A stretch of 64,000 nt of DNA from Chrysogorgia sp. JL179-B06 (GCA_035772405.1 JAYKKM010000418.1:135001-199000), one strand, 5' to 3'. Positions 12,146 through 25,960 are shown, counted from the first letter of the stretch. Numbers and translations are program-made. The notes: a model not told the origin generated them from the sequence alone.

Positions 12146-15021
12146 TATTTTATAAAATAACGACAGAGAAATAACGAATTTTATCCAAAGATAATATGAT
12201 GAGAATACAAATTCTCCCAAGAATTATCAACTACCAATCATAATTCGTCTCCAACAGCAGACGAGCAGGCCGGAAAGCTGAAATTTGTTTTGCCGACAAA
12301 TCCGACAAGAACTAAAGAGAAGAATATGGATAAAAAACTCGACTTTGAATATAAAAATACTGACTAGTTTTAGGTATAAGCTTAATCGTTACTGGAATCA
12401 GCCGTCTCAGGGTTTGGCTTGTTGTTTCAAAGCGAACAGACAGACATTATGGGCAGCAACTGTCGCTCTGGAAAGGTCTTCGCTGTCTTTTTCACGATTT
12501 CACTGGAAGATTTTGGATTTTAAGTCGAGAGCTGTTGGGTATTTCACTTCGTATAGATAAAGATTGTTCTTTTCCCAATGAGTTCATCAGGCAAAAAAAT
12601 AGAAGGTATTTAAACAGTATATTATTTTAGAGAGTTTGTTGCTTTCAAAACATGCTCTTTCAAACCTTGTTTTGCTTAACTTCGCTATTGAACACAAAAT
12701 GGATCAGACGATCAGTTTTCTCGGTGATAGTTTTCTCACGATACAAAAACTATATTCTGTTTTTTTTTGAGAGTTTTGTTTTAACTTATAACGATAAACG
12801 GAATGAGTTGGAAAACGCCACTTACAATTGCTGTAAATTCCCGTGCATGATTCTCTCATCCTGCACGGGTATTGACCAATCAAATTGCTTGTTGTGTACA
12901 TGTTATTTTATAAATACATTTCCTAAATAAGGTATCATTATGGGGTAACCCTGACCCACCCTAATAAAAATATGTAGAGAATGTTTTTTTAAGTTTGAGA
13001 ATGAACTTGACTTCCATTCCTAAAATATGTTAAAACATTTTTGAAAGCTCGATTTGGGATTTTATTTTTTGAAATAATTTTTATAATATAAGATTTTAGA
13101 TAGTTTTGTAAAAAATATTTTAGCAATATTTTTTCCCTATAAACGAACAATATTAACCCTTTGTATTTTATAATTCATTAGTATGGCGGAAAGTAACGTT
13201 TATCAAAAATACTATGTGAATAACTATGAATTGTATAAACAATGGCAAAATGCCCATTTAATATTGGTTGAGTGTACAAAACGCGTTCAAAACGGGCTAT
13301 ATATCGTGTTGTGTTTAAGATTAAAGAGAAATGGGCAGTGGACACGGGATTTAATTTGTATTTACCTATTTACCCTGAAATATATGTTTTTGGATTGGAA
13401 AATGTGTAGCATTTCTTAATGAGCGTTGTCTGGTAGAAAGGGAAATGAGTTAAAGAATTGTCTTATTTTAAACAACCTCTGTTCTGTAAACCTAATGATA
13501 TTGCCAAATATTGGATTCATGTTGAGATTCAGTTAATTAAATATGAGAAAATTCCTGTGTTTCCCATTGAGGGGAAAAGATAATTTCTATTATATAAATT
13601 ATTACTTTAAGTAGGACTCGTTTTTCGACATTTTATAGACTTGAGTTGATTGAACACTTGAACGTTAACGAAATTAGTTTGACTACTTCACAACAGAACT
13701 GCGGGATTAGAAAGAGCCATGATATTCTGATACTTTGTTTTTAAACCTGGTCTACGCGTAACTGCTAAACTGCGTAAGTTATATTTAAATCTATTTCAAT
13801 GCCGCCATTCAATTGATTCAAATCAATTCAAATCTCACCTATTTTAGTTTGAGAAATACATTAACTGATTCGAATTTATAGCGTAAATTATACTTTGTTT
13901 ACATAGCTATTTCAGTTGTCTTCCTAGGCCTTCTATTTTTCGTTTTTTCGCCCCGCACGCGACATCTCGTCTATGGGAGACATTGCTCTTTTGTTTGGCC
14001 ACGGTTTGGCATAAGATCTCGTCACCTCAATTAGCGTACGCTGTTCTCTACTTTACGACAATAATTGCCGACTAATTATTTTTAAAAAATCGACTTGGGG
14101 TGAAGTTGAAACTTTCGATATTTTCGATATGCGTAAAATTGAATATCGCTTTATCGAAAATATCGATATATCGCATTAGCCTATGTGTTAAAAACCCGGC
14201 TCAAAAATAGCTACCCAGGCATAAAGATTTAGTTTTCCCTGATTTTCACAGTTTTCAATAAGTTTTCAATAAGAAAACATTTATAAGTTTAATATTCTTA
14301 CAACAAACAGAACACAAAAAATGTACAGGCTTTCTATTTGTTTTGCTCATTTCATCTTTTAATAACTGTTCTTTCGAAACTGATTTTTGTGTGCATAGGC
14401 TTGCACTTTGGGCAGAATCACAAACCCTTTGGTTGATCTTTCAAACCGACACATCGACTGTGAAACCAACAATAATAGTCGAATGGTAAAAAGCATAACA
14501 AAAGTTTGAATTTAATAGTATATTACTATATAGGATTTCCTTTTTCGTCGGCTTTTTCATCTGAAGCGTCTGATCATGCTAAATCGATTAGTTCCCAGAC
14601 TCTACAAGTGTTAAATACCAGCCACACCATTCCCGCTTTTCATGTCAGTGGTCAGTGTTAAAATCCCGGCTACCAAAAGATCGATGTTTGTTAAAACCTT
14701 TTATTATATGGCTGATTGGCTGAGACACGTCACATGCTGGTCCGTTATTTCCCGGTAATGGACCGGTACGGATTACGGATTTTGTCAGCCATTTTGTTTA
14801 CAACGATAGGAAACTTTGAAAAGCAGCAAAAATTGAACGAATTTAGTAAATTAAGCACTAAATCATGTACGAGTCGGACGATGAACAATCTAAATGAGAG
14901 TCTTACTATCATGAAAGCAATAGAAGAACAAGAACAAGATTGGAAATGACGATTCTATCACTCAAACGTATGTAAAGCAGTAAAGTATGTTGTTTAAAAA
15001 TCCATGCCATATAATAAACCT
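12146..15021. other. Non-coding AT-rich region
   Basis: No gene is supported. The short open frames (for example 12285-12560 and 13183-13419) show no domain. A GAAAATATCGATATATCG-type AT palindromic patch lies at 14120-14175. The rest looks like unique spacer. Confidence 0.4.
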
Positions 15022-15166
15022 CTTATTAACCTCGACCGCTTGGTCATTACGGGAAAATATCAGACCTCGGTCTTTTATGTACGAACCTCGCCCTACAGAC
15101 TCGGTCCGTACTGTCAAGACCTCGGTCTGATATTTTCCCGTAATGACCATGCTCTCGGTTAATAAG
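15022..15166. repeat. Foldback palindrome
   Basis: Inverted arms with outer ends CTTATTAACC / GGTTAATAAG and a near-perfect inner core GGTCATTACGGGAAAATA / TATTTTCCCGTAATGACC, around a centre near 15095. The CCTCGGTCT phrase also occurs in both arms. No coding potential. MITE-like. Confidence 0.88.
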
Positions 15167-15673
15167 AAGTTAATATTTCCCCGGCAAAGTCCCGTTAAAA
15201 CCACGCATAGTCCCGGGGGGTTGGGGTTTCAATTGACTAGTGCATTCTCTATTAACATCAACATTTTCAATGAGATTAGATGCACACAGAAAAGTCATTG
15301 AACAGCATGCAATGCATTCTTATGAAGATCACAAGGATTAGCCAACTGTTGATAACTCAGTTCTTCCAATGCCAAGAAAGCAAAAATGTTATGACTCATA
15401 ACCTAACTAATTTTGAAAACAGGTGTATGATCAACAAGAAATTGTTTTTTGAAAACTTCAAAGATAATTCAACATTTCATCGTGTCTTCATTTCCACATA
15501 TTTATATGTATAATTTGATTCCCAAAAATTAAAATGCATCTTGGGTTATATTGAACCTAGTTTACTTTTAAAATATCTTTAAATGACATAAACAATGGGC
15601 AACGAAGTATCTTCGTGTATAGGATAAAAACATTGAAAATGAATATGTAGCGGACTGGATTAAAATTGATAAG

Positions 15674-15873
15674 ATGGCATAACAATTTTCCTCTGAAGAG
15701 GCATAACAATTTTCCTCCGAAGAGGCATAACAACTTTCCTCCGAAGAGGCATAACAACTTTCCTCCGAAGAGGGTCATGAGTTGTTCTCCGAAGAGGGTT
15801 CGTGTTAATTTGTCCTCCGAAGAGGGTGCATTGTTTGTCATCTGAAGAAGATTATTTGTCCTCCGAAGAGGGT
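15674..15873. repeat. 26-bp minisatellite
   Basis: Four clear head-to-tail copies of GGCATAACAATTTTCCTC followed by CGAAGA, then four degenerate units that keep only CCTCCGAAGAGGG. No gene uses it. Confidence 0.88.
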
Positions 15874-15989
15874 AATAAATCACATTAACGAATTCATTAT
15901 TAATCATGTTGAAAAATACAGAATACTTACCAAAATTTGCAGTATGTTTCTTCGTATTAAACCAAGATTCAAGAATGTCATGCGGTATT

Positions 15990-17235
15990 GCGGTAACAAT
16001 CGGCTGTCAGTCGTAAGTTGTCGTCATTATCTGGATTTTGGAGTGAGTGGAAATGTATATGGCTCTGGTTGAAGGATTATTTATCACAACGATATCAGTT
16101 CGCTGTTATTAATGGGATGGCCTCGGATAATGTCATTGTGAAATACGGAGTCACCCAGGGCTCCATCTTAGGACCAAAACTGTTTTCTATCTTTGTAAAC
16201 GACTTACCAGAATGTACTTTAAAAGATGACAACGGGAGGATATACATGTACGCAGATGATACTAATGCATATTGTATTGGCTCATCAGTAGACATTGTTG
16301 TATCACGGCTTAACCAAGTCCTCCAGAAAATAAACATTTACTGCATTGACAATAAACTTACTCTCCTGCACCCAGAGAAGTGGGAAGCTATGTTATTCTA
16401 TAGAGGGAAGCCTATGCAGCCCTTTTCACCTGTTCGAATTGGAAACCATATTATTCCATTTGTTTCGAAGACACATCTGTTGGGTCTGACAATTGGTAAT
16501 CGTTTGTCGTGGTCCGATCAGATTGAGAAAACAGTTAAATCTTATGGAAAGAAAGTCTACTTAAACATATGCGATTTCTACCAAAAAATGTGTTGAACGA
16601 CTAATTATTGCATGAAAGTTGTTATACCTTCTGTTACATATCAAGTGGAAATGAATCGCATCTCCAACATGTTGAAGCATGTCATGCCAGAGCTGCCAGA
16701 ATAATCTACAATCAAACAAGGGATATACTAATGTGGCCTTGCGGACCGCCAAATGGCAACCTCTTCGTTATCTTTATACAAGAAAACTTGTATACAAGTG
16801 TTTACATGGCTTAATCATGCCCGAAGACCTAAATAATTTTTATAAAGTTCCCGGTGCTAGTTCGTACAGCACAAGGCAGAATGACCTTCTTCCAATTATT
16901 ACATCCAATACGAACTGGGGAAGAAAAGCTATTGCTTATAATATAACTAATTTAAATTCTTTTAAATTAGGTTTAACGAATGAGAAGGAGAAGCTGATTA
17001 GCTTCTCATTTGCACAAGGAGTTTCTTTTAACCATAATAAGAATAAAGACTATCTTTATTTTTAACTTTATGATTTTAGTTTATTTTAGTTAGATAAGTT
17101 TAAACATATAATTCTTAGATACTTATTCTGTTTTAATTAATATTTTTATGTAATATAATGTTAAACGGAGGGATCCCACCAGCTATGCTGAACTTTTTAT
17201 CCTCCTTAAATAAAGGATTATTATTATTTTTATTT
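15990..17235 (+). mobile_element. 5'-truncated, frameshifted LINE (L2/CR1-like)
   Basis: The RT palm is readable from 16018 to 16596 with GVTQGSILGPKLF and the catalytic MYADDTNAY, followed by a THLLGLTIGNRLSWSDQI thumb motif. The frame is then broken and the C-terminal region continues in another frame (16679-17065: RYLYTRKLVYKCLHGL, SYSTRQNDLLP, WGRKAIAYN). The 3' end has the phrase GGAGGGATCCCACCAGCTAT and a short ATT-repeat tail near 17220-17232. The copy is inactive. Confidence 0.85.
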
Positions 17236-17565
17236 GATTGGCTCCGAAGGCATTCTCGCAGCGGCAGCGCGAATTTCTCGCGCGGCCACGAAATGCTGGC
17301 TCTGGGTACGAGATTGACGATAGCAATGTTACTACAACACGATCTCTTCCTTAAATTAACCATTATCCTTAATTTACAAATCGCTCTAAATTAAGGATAA
17401 TGGTTTAGTGGCGATCGTGAGAGTCACGCATGCGTATGTTCGTCAATTACTATCCCACAAGCTTAGTGTCTCTCACTAGTTTATAACTCTAGCATGCCAA
17501 GTCAGGTTGTCCTCTCACCTGAGATTCACGATTATCCTTAATTTTGAAATCGCGCAGAACAAGGA

Positions 17566-17668
17566 TTAACACAACAAAGATCCTAACCCTAACCCGCCGC
17601 CTAATATGTTTTCTAACCCTAACCCCCCGCCTAATATGTTTTCTAACCCTAACCCCCCGCCAATTTTT
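17566..17668. repeat. 33-bp tandem repeat, three copies
   Basis: Three copies built on CTAACCCTAACCC, CCGCCTAATATGTTTT. The CCCTAA phrase resembles animal telomere repeat, but only two telomeric units occur per copy, so this is not an interstitial telomere array. Confidence 0.7.
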
Positions 17669-17957
17669 TTGTCTATACAGGTGTGTTTAAAGTTCAGAGC
17701 CAAACACTGTTAAATTAGTGTGCAATGACTTCGCGTGTCCCTGCTTTGACGTCATTTCGTGTGAATAGTAATCAACTTTAGCAGGGAAAATAGGCATGAA
17801 GATGAAATTTTCGAACGACAAGATATATTACATTTCTTATTGGTAGAACCCAAAGATTACGAATATATAAAATCCCCAAACCCCCCCGGATAGGCACTTT
17901 AACAAACAGTGTCTTTGTAATATGTATAATGATATATCCTTGCGAAATGGATGCAAT

Positions 17958-18026
17958 CAACCTCGTACCCAGGGTCTTATCTCCGCTGGGGGGCGTGGCG
18001 GAGATAAGACCCTAGGTACGAGGTTG
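17958..18026. repeat. Hairpin element with 29-bp arms
   Basis: Arms begin CAACCTCGTACCCAGGGTC and end in the inverse TAGGTACGAGGTTG around a G-rich loop (TGGGGGGCGTG). Part of the same phrase, GGTACGAGATTG, is at 17306-17317, so this is a dispersed family of short foldbacks. Confidence 0.85.
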
Positions 18027-18534
18027 GGATGCAATAAGCATCAGAAGTGAAAAAGTAATATTCTCCTCATAACAATAACAGAAGAAAATTCCTTTTTGTT
18101 CTTAGCACCACCTTTGTAAGTATCACCTGTTGTTTACAGATTGAATGTTATAATACCTGTATCCACTTTAACATTGAAAATGACATAAAGATCCACAATT
18201 ATAGTCATAAAAAGCAAGAACAAAACCATATAAGAGGGGCACCATAGGGAGGGGGCTAGCCTCTTTCGCAGGCATCACCGCGCTCCACTGAACCGCCGGA
18301 TAGGAGAACGGGGCCTGGCGAGCACGACTGAAAAAGCTACGCCAGGTAAAACACGAGATTGGGTAAAACAAGGAATATAAACAAAGACGTTTGTTTCCTT
18401 GGGCATTCATGTCAAAGTACAAATTTACAAAACTTGAGCCATGGAGTATGCCTTGTCAGAAATTTCCAAAAGAAGAAAAAAGGTGGGAAATGAAGATACT
18501 GTAGGATAAACTTATGCCAGTTTGCACTTGTTAT

Positions 18535-18645
18535 TTACTCGTTGCTTTACAGGTTCGATTCCTGTCTGGGACTCAGAAACATTTTTCTGAGTCCCAGAGG
18601 ATATGAGCTTGACAATCGTCCATACAGTGTGTATAAAAAAACCTG
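18535..18645 (+). repeat. tRNA-derived SINE, copy 1
   Basis: A pol III B box (GGTTCGATTCC at 18552-18562) is followed by TGTCTGGGACTCAG, a hairpin of TGGGACTCAG with CTGAGTCCCA, and a tail with GATATGAGCTTGACAA. The A box is weak. Related copies are at 18870, 27690, 28885 and 29540. Confidence 0.65.
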
Positions 18646-18869
18646 AACCGGCATAAAATTAATTAACATTCCTTTCAAACAACTTACAGTATTGTAGTAG
18701 TTTCAAAGCGCTAGACACCTCTGAGCCAATATTAACACACTGTATATCGTCTGTCCAAGCATTCACTACAGCAGTGTATATATTAACACATCCAAGCATT
18801 ACAGATATATAGTGACATAGGTTGAAACCTTCATTGTAACCTTCGCTCTCCATCTGACTCTCGGTTGCT
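18646..18869. other. Spacer between two SINE copies
   Basis: No gene or structure recognised. The two flanking SINE copies share the downstream phrase GATATGAGCTTGACAA. Confidence 0.3.
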
Positions 18870-18965
18870 CGTCTCACCGGTGATCAGAAAGTTACAGGTT
18901 CGATTCCCGTTCAGGTTCGATACATTTTTCTAAGGATATGAGCTTGACAAACGTCCACGTATCGT
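18870..18965 (+). repeat. tRNA-derived SINE, copy 2
   Basis: The B box GGTTCGATTCC is at 18898-18908 and is preceded by a degraded anticodon-arm region (GTGATCAGAAAGTTACA). The body repeats the CATTTTTCT and GATATGAGCTTGACAA phrases of copy 1. Confidence 0.6.
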
Positions 18966-19870
18966 TTGCTTCACTCTTTTGAGTCCTTCCCATCAACATA
19001 ATCTCAGGACTATCTTGTCAGTAAACTTAGTGAACAAAAGTTTGTTTGTTAAAATCCAGTGACAACGCTGCTGTCCCTTTCGCATTTAAATTGACCACCA
19101 TATTTTAAAATCATGGCCATGGAGCCTTGTTTTCATGAATCGTAAATAGTTTATTATATTTATCACTCTTTTTGGTGAACGGAATAGATAGTTTATTCAC
19201 AATAACATTACAGCCATAAGCTGAATTAAGTTAAGTTTACAAGATTATAAAAGATAAAAATATCTTAGACTATATTAGCTATATACAAATATTGGACTAT
19301 TATAGTTATGCTTTCAAACGCTTTCAATGAATTTGAAATAATAAAACTCTTCTTAAAACGGTCTGTTTTAACCATAGGCATTATAAATTTACGCTTTTCT
19401 TAAGTCGTCAACGACTCAACGTACTTCCAATGCATGTCAGCACCAGATATGTCAAGATACCCCAACAGGCTAGAAACCCAATTGATAGGGGTATCGAGGG
19501 CCTACGATTTAAGGTCGTTATCCGAATTATCGAAATGGTCTACGGGTTTATTCAACTTGTGTTTCTGACAATATACTTTTCAGTGAATTGCAACGAAAAA
19601 GATAAGCAATCGAAAGAAAAAGGAAATTTGATGAAAATGATATTTCAGAAAAGAGCCGAGTATTATTTGTAAGCAATTGTTTGCTGGTAAAATGTTGAAA
19701 CAAATTATAAAATGTTCATAAACAATATAAACTTTATTATTTACCTTTCTGATTTATTAATCCTTCGTGTGGGTTGATAAGGAGCGACGCTATAAATAAT
19801 TAGAAATAACGTATAACAAAAACAATGTTTTTTATCGTTTTACTTTCCATCGTTTTACTTTCTCAATAAA
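18966..19870. other. Non-coding stretch
   Basis: AT-rich sequence. Small open frames such as 19430-19672 have no recognisable domain. Nothing else seen. Confidence 0.35.
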
Positions 19871-19879
19871 ACAGGAATT

Positions 19880-20190
19880 CGCAACACGGTTAAAAGAACA
19901 GAAAAAAGCTTCATCGTGGCAAAAAGATTACAAATTCCGCTCTTGGGGAACATAGTTTCAAAATACGAAATTGAATGGAACAAGCTTCTATTATTACTTT
20001 GCAACCCACGTTATTTCAAAAAAAATTGTTTGGAGGCGTGGCATATCGACAATGCCGGTATTGATATTAAACAGGGACGATGGAAATCTATTTCCAGAAG
20101 CTTAATTCTAACCTAATTCCTCTTCTCGCCATTCTAACCCCTGATGAAGTCACTAAAACCTTATGTCGAAACATTTTTTCTTTTCCATTG
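19880..20190 (+). mobile_element. Penelope-like element relic (C-terminal end)
   Basis: A short frame contains LEAWHIDNAG, matching the EAWH motif near the C-terminus of many Penelope-like polyproteins. It is followed at 20141 by CTGATGAAG and at 20166 by TCGAAACA, the 3'-terminal phrase of such elements. That phrase resembles a hammerhead core, but stem II is no longer complementary here. Confidence 0.5.
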
Positions 20191-20269
20191 ACTATTGTCC
20201 AGTCAAGAAATCATAATCTATTTTCTTTTGGGGAGTGATTTACCTTGGATAAATCCATGTTTCTTTCTA

Positions 20270-20870
20270 TATTTCAGGTGTTTTTAATTTCGGGGAGATA
20301 CCCATTTTGTGTGATGACCTCATATAATTCTACTTCTTATATAATATCTTAATCTCAGAAGATACCTATTTTGTGTGGTAACCTCATATAATTCTACTTC
20401 TTACATAAAATCATGATTGCCTCGGTTTCTTTTGTTCTCGCCGGGCGATTTAATCTCTAATTAATTTCTAATTTTGCACGCATTAACATATATGATCATT
20501 GAGCAAACATCCAAACAATACTCTTTTACACAACAAAGAAATGCATTACGTAATCAAGACAATTATTATATTGTCAATCATGGTATTACAAACTAATACC
20601 ATGACATGTAGGAAAATTGGTGAATATTAATGCCCCTCAAACCTCGGAAGGATTTCCACAATCCTTCGGCTTTCGGGGCATTTAATCACTAATTTCCCTC
20701 ATGTTATCTTATTATCTCGGCGAGATACCCATTTTGTGTGATGATCCCATTTATAATATCTCCCATTTATAATATATTTTGATGCCCATTTTTTGTGGTG
20801 ACCTCATATATTTCTACTATTTAATTTCAGGGAGATACCCATATTGAGTGGTGACTGATATAATTCTACT
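20270..20870. repeat. Interspersed GAGATACCCATTTTGTGTG repeat
   Basis: At least five copies of a roughly 45-70-bp phrase beginning GATACCCATTTTGTGTG and continuing GACCTCATATAATTCTAC occur near 20293, 20360, 20724, 20780 and 20835. A foldback element splits the run at 20577-20706. Confidence 0.7.
20577..20706. repeat. Foldback element, copy 1
   Basis: It starts with a 10-bp hairpin (CATGGTATTA / TAATACCATG) and contains inverted arms AATGCCCC / GGGGCATT around a CCTTCGG-rich centre. The end ATTTCCCTCATG matches the copy at 23287. Non-coding. Confidence 0.7.
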
Positions 20871-23100
20871 GTTTATTTATTTACTTTTTTGGGAAAATAG
20901 TTGAGCAAAATCATTTCTTCAAATTGACAAGTTGGTTTGATGAAATTCGTTGAACAACATCCTGCTTTGCATTTGATTGGTCTTTGACCAACCAATAGGA
21001 TTATAGGATGAGTGAAAAACTAAAATCAAATCCAAAAATCATGATCAAACCAACTTGTTAATGTGAAGAAATGAATAGGACTGATCCGAGCACGGATAAA
21101 CGACTGCCACAGACGACTTAACTATTATGACACAAATAAACGATGACGTAATGAACCAGACGTATATACAGGTTATATATAGGCAAACTCTGACAAACAC
21201 GAATTACTTGTGTCAGTCACCAACAATAGTCTTTCTCAAGACTACAACAACCTGGACGATCAACTTCACACATCTAATGATACTCCTAGGTTCAAACCAT
21301 TTACTTTATTTGCTTTAGCAAGCCTTGGATTAAAAATTAGAAAAATGTTATCACGTACGTTGTAAATGATCATTTTGGAATAGATAGTTATTGTTAGGGT
21401 GAAGTGTTGGTCTTTGGGAAGGAAGTAATAACTTCTTTAGCAGATTACTTCGTCGGGTTTCTAAACAAAATAACAATAAATCATAACATTAGGTTAGAAA
21501 TATGCTATAGTAGTTTTCCTTGATCACAAAATCATTTGCCAATTCTGTTCGATTTATACAATCTGCTATTCCAAGCCATAAACAAGAAATCTACAAATTA
21601 AATAAAATAACATAATATTTATTTACTATTATTGATAATAATAGAACTTATTAGATGCCAATCTTCTATTATATAGAGTGTGCATGTATAGAGCAAACGT
21701 TTGCCAATTCTAAAGCAACTCAAATACATTTTTATAGATAACCATTGCTTTAGTGTATTACATTTAGCTTTATAATGATTTGAGTATTGAAAATGAGATA
21801 TTTAACCCAGCTATGGGTAAACGTTTAGTATAAAATATCTCGCCAGCTAGTGCTATTATCATTTTCTGTTTACAGACGCCATGCTGCACTGTTGCAATTT
21901 AATGAATAATGTTGCTCAACATGGTCAGTATAGAATCTAGTAGAGGAAGTAAAATCTGGAGGAGGTAGGGGAAATAGAAACTGGGAGAGGTGGTAGGGGA
22001 AGTGGAATCTGGGGGATGTGGTGGGTGAAGTACAATCAGAGTGGTAGTAGGGGAAGCCAAATTTGATAATAGTAGCATGAAAATACAGCTGCGTCGTACC
22101 ATTGACCCAAACGTACCAATAATTGCAGCTAATGGTAAACTTTGCATGCTAATTAAAAACTTGTACTGCCCTCAATATCATCAGGTCAGCTAGGAGTCTG
22201 ACTGAAATATCATTAATCGGGGCCTTAAGGGGAGGGATAAGATAAAGCATAGTCAATGGAAATATATGGTCTGGAAACGCGGCAAACTTCAAAGGGGCTA
22301 GCAATAGAACTGTGATTCATGTTGAGAGGGACCTGAAGGTGTACAAATCCTTTGTTTTAAGTTTATTAATATTTAAACAACAATAAACCTAAACGTTGCT
22401 ATTGGATAACTGCTTCATTATACAGAAAATACAATGTGTTCAGTAACCGTGAAAGTGCAGAAACTGAACAAAAACATAGAACAAAGACTTTGGCCGCGTT
22501 TCCAGACAATATAATTCTAGTGACTATGGATAAAGTAAACAATAGCTTCTCGATTAGTACCTGAAGTTGCATAATATTTTGAAAATTTGATAGATCAAGA
22601 CGTGATCTATAACTTGTAGTATGTCTTTCTTTTATCTAAACATTAAGGTTCTTTACAAATTTATAAGATCTGAAGTCCGACATACCGAATTCACTGGCAT
22701 CTATAACATCTCCGTTGATCTCTTTCCACGGATATATGCAAGTAGTGAAATAAGGAGCTTGTGGTGTTTTGAAGTGGTATACTTTTGGAACATACAACAA
22801 AGAACCCTGCCAAGATGAGATTTCAAGAACGTTGAAATACATAAATCTCAACTTATTACAGACAGAATAAAATGATTGAGAAATAAAATTATAAAATAAC
22901 ATTTTGAAAAGGTAGAGAGACACACAAACAGTTTTATCAGAACACACTGTGAACATGAATGACGTCATTTCATCCGGAAAATGCCTAGTGGAAACACGGA
23001 GCCAAGGATTTTCAGGTACTTTCCTGTTGAAATGACGTTATTCAGGTTTCTATCTCTAAATCGCACTCTAACCAGGCAAATTTCTAATTTTGCCAGCATT
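20871..23100. other. Non-coding region
   Basis: No gene supported. A purine-rich patch of GGTAGGGGAAGTGGAATC type repeats is at 21950-22070. The rest looks unique and AT-rich. Confidence 0.35.
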
Positions 23101-23286
23101 AACATACATGAACATTGAGCAAACATCCAAACAATATTCTTTTACCCAACAAAGAAATACATTAAGTAATCAAGACAATTACAATAATCATGCAAACAGT
23201 AATATTCACTTTTACACTCGACATTAAACAATTGTTTCACGTCAACACTTCTAACAGTGCATTACAAATTTATTTACCTCGTCAAT

Positions 23287-23505
23287 CATGGTATTACAAA
23301 CTAATACCACGACATGTCGAGAAATTAGTTATTAAATGCCCCTCAAGCTTCGGGAGGATTTGTGGAAGTCGCTCGGACTTCGCCCTTGGGACTTCCAGAA
23401 ACCCCCTCGGCTTTCGGGGCATTTAATCACTAATTTCCCTCATGTCATAATTTCCCTCATGTCATAATTTCCCTCATGTCATAATTTCCCTCATGTCATA
23501 GTATT
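23287..23505. repeat. Foldback element, copy 2, with 17-bp tandem tail
   Basis: The same family as 20577-20706: TGGTATTACAAACTAATACCA, then ATTAAATGCCCC and its inverse GGGGCATTTAAT around a GGACTTCGCCC-rich centre. It ends in four tandem copies of ATAATTTCCCTCATGTC, which are single in copy 1. Confidence 0.8.
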
Positions 23506-25930
23506 ACTTATAATAACAAGTGTCGTCTAATATAACATAAAAATGACGTCACAGAAAACGAGGCTCGACCAATCAGAGTAAGCTGCGTAGTAAGACACTT
23601 TCTATTTCTTAATACACATGCATAGAAATCCAAAATGTATTCCTCACTGAAACTTTATATGTTCATATACTCTTTTACGGGACAAGCTTCAGCTTGATAA
23701 TGAATACTTCAAGTTCACATTTTTTAAAATCAGATTTTGGTTTTAAAATCCATATAAAGCACAGAAATGCTAAAAAATTGTACAAAAACTTTAAAAACGT
23801 AATTTTGAAGAACAGCATTTGAGAGCAAACCTATTTCAAAAGTTGGCACCATTTTGTGCGGCCAGATGTGACGTCACTTTGTTTGCAACTTTGCAATACT
23901 GATTAAAATGACGTAATATTCACATGAAGTACGAAAAGGAGGAAAATGAAGCCTTTTCTTAACTGATCAATGGGAAAATATCAAGCCTTCCATTTCCCTT
24001 TCGAACCTTCAAAAACAACGTCACGTTGTTTGCAAACTTCGTCCCAGTCTCCGGACAAGTTTTTATTGAAATTAACGACATTTAGAGGCATGTTTAGAGC
24101 TGATCAATTGTAGATAAACTTGATAAATGGTCGAATATAGAATTTAGAAGTATTAAATCATACAAACAACACATCAACAATTTGGTTTCATGTACACTTT
24201 AACATGCTACAAGCCTTGAGTTCCTCGTGGGAATCAAATCCGTATAATCTTAAATAGTTAGATGCTCTAATCTTTCAGCTATAAACCTATAGAACTTAGA
24301 TGGTTCATATATACGAACCATACACGTACTGCATCACATAATCGAACTTATCGTGACCTTAGCTATATGTCATTTGTGTTCAAGTACCTCCATGTTTAGA
24401 GTGTCGCACCAGCGATCAGAAGGTTACAGGTCAGAAATTCTCAGATTTTTAAAGCTCGAGTAACATGAAGTCAGCGTGAAAAAAACACAAAGCTGCAACT
24501 TCTGCATTCATAAAAACATCAGTTATTTAAATTTTCTGGGGCAGTGTAAACTCCGGATTCTCGGCTCCTGGTGGGTTTACAGCTCTAAAATCATGCAGCT
24601 CAACGTCGTCCCCCGGGTTTTCTCCCGGTGAAAACCACGAAACTGTCGAGCAAACGCAATGCGACAACTAGCAATGTCAGGAATGAAAACTTTATAGAAG
24701 AACCAAATAAGTTATGCTACCACAAAATACAAATTACAAAATACCAAGCGACCAATGTTGCCTGGAAGGAGTGCACAAAGTTGAACGAAAGCTTCATCGG
24801 AATTGTTATATTTATGGTCATTCTGATGTCATGCTCATGATTTCACGAAGTGCAAATTAGAATAAGCGAAGACCACAGCCGGAGATGCAACTCCGGCTTG
24901 TCAGACTAAAAAATGTCGCAGCTCCGGCAGAGCTTTTTCAGCACAGCCTTAAAATGTTCGCTTGATATACAGTAGCTCTCAGGTGATTAATACACTATGG
25001 AGCTTTTAAAAATATTATTCTGAACAAGAATAATATGTGAATTAGAACAAGATTAATGCCGGTTTTATATCTATTTCTACAATTACAACTAACCCACACC
25101 TTCGAATATGTCTCAAAACAAGTTAAGATCGCTTGAAGTTGGTCTTTAATACCACAAATAAATAAAGATGGTAAGCAGGATATACTTGTATTTAAAGCAA
25201 CCATAACAAGAAGGTCCACAACAAGTCCAATATTTATGCAACTCGTCTCTCCTAACAACAAACATAAAAATATATTCAATTATAAAAATATTTTTAAAAA
25301 TGGCGCTGTCATCATCTTTGTGTACCGGACGCAGAACAATATTTTGGGCTCATTTTTTGAAATTTCCTGTGTAACCAGGCCTTATTCAGAATGGCCGCCA
25401 GTATTAGCTAAAGGGGGAGCTATATATTTGCTATAACCCGGGCGATGATCGAGGATGAGCATGAAAGCTTCTTGGTCAGCAGTCACATCAACTGGATAAC
25501 ATCAAGGGAAAGTTTTCTAACCCAACCCTAATATTGGCTGCCATTTTGGATAAGGCCAAAAATATTATTTTGCGTACCGGACACAGATGACGTCATAGAC
25601 ACATCAATGTTATTTTCTCAGAATTCAGGAGCTTTACAGCAACAAAAACCCATAACCAAATAAAAATAGGAACGTGGTGCGTACATGTGTCGACTTGAAG
25701 ATCGAAATTTAAACTATGAAACAAAAATATTAAAAACATAATCGCACATTTTCGGCTATATCTCTGCGTTTAATGTTAGGTACTGTAACATTATGCCTCG
25801 ACTATAAAGTGTCTAATCAGAAATGTGACCAATCAATTTATGATAGATAGAAGACATATAATTATAGCCTGCGAAAGCAGTCGCATACTTTGTGCAATTT
25901 GTGGCGAGTCCTATGTTGCCGTAAGACAGG
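23506..25930. other. Non-coding region
   Basis: No gene supported. GACGTCA motifs recur (about 23555, 23869, 25586), and CAACTCCGGCTTG with CAGCTCCGGCAGAG near 24890-24930 is a weak local repeat. Both could be chance. Confidence 0.35.
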
Positions 25931-25932
25931 CC

Positions 25933-25960
25933 TTGGAGTTGCATTTTTCGCAACTGGTCC
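25933..25960 (+). repeat. SINE tail fragment
   Basis: The phrase GTTGCATTTTTCGCAACTGG, with GTTGC and GCAAC able to form a small hairpin, also occurs at about 36853, 37131 and 37848 downstream of tRNA-like heads. This copy has no head. Confidence 0.6.

Noticed and set aside
17566..17668. Interstitial telomere
   Set aside because: Only two CCCTAA-like units per 33-bp repeat.
20141..20175. Hammerhead ribozyme at the Penelope relic
   Set aside because: CTGATGA and GAAAC are present, but stem II is not complementary and stem III cannot be found.
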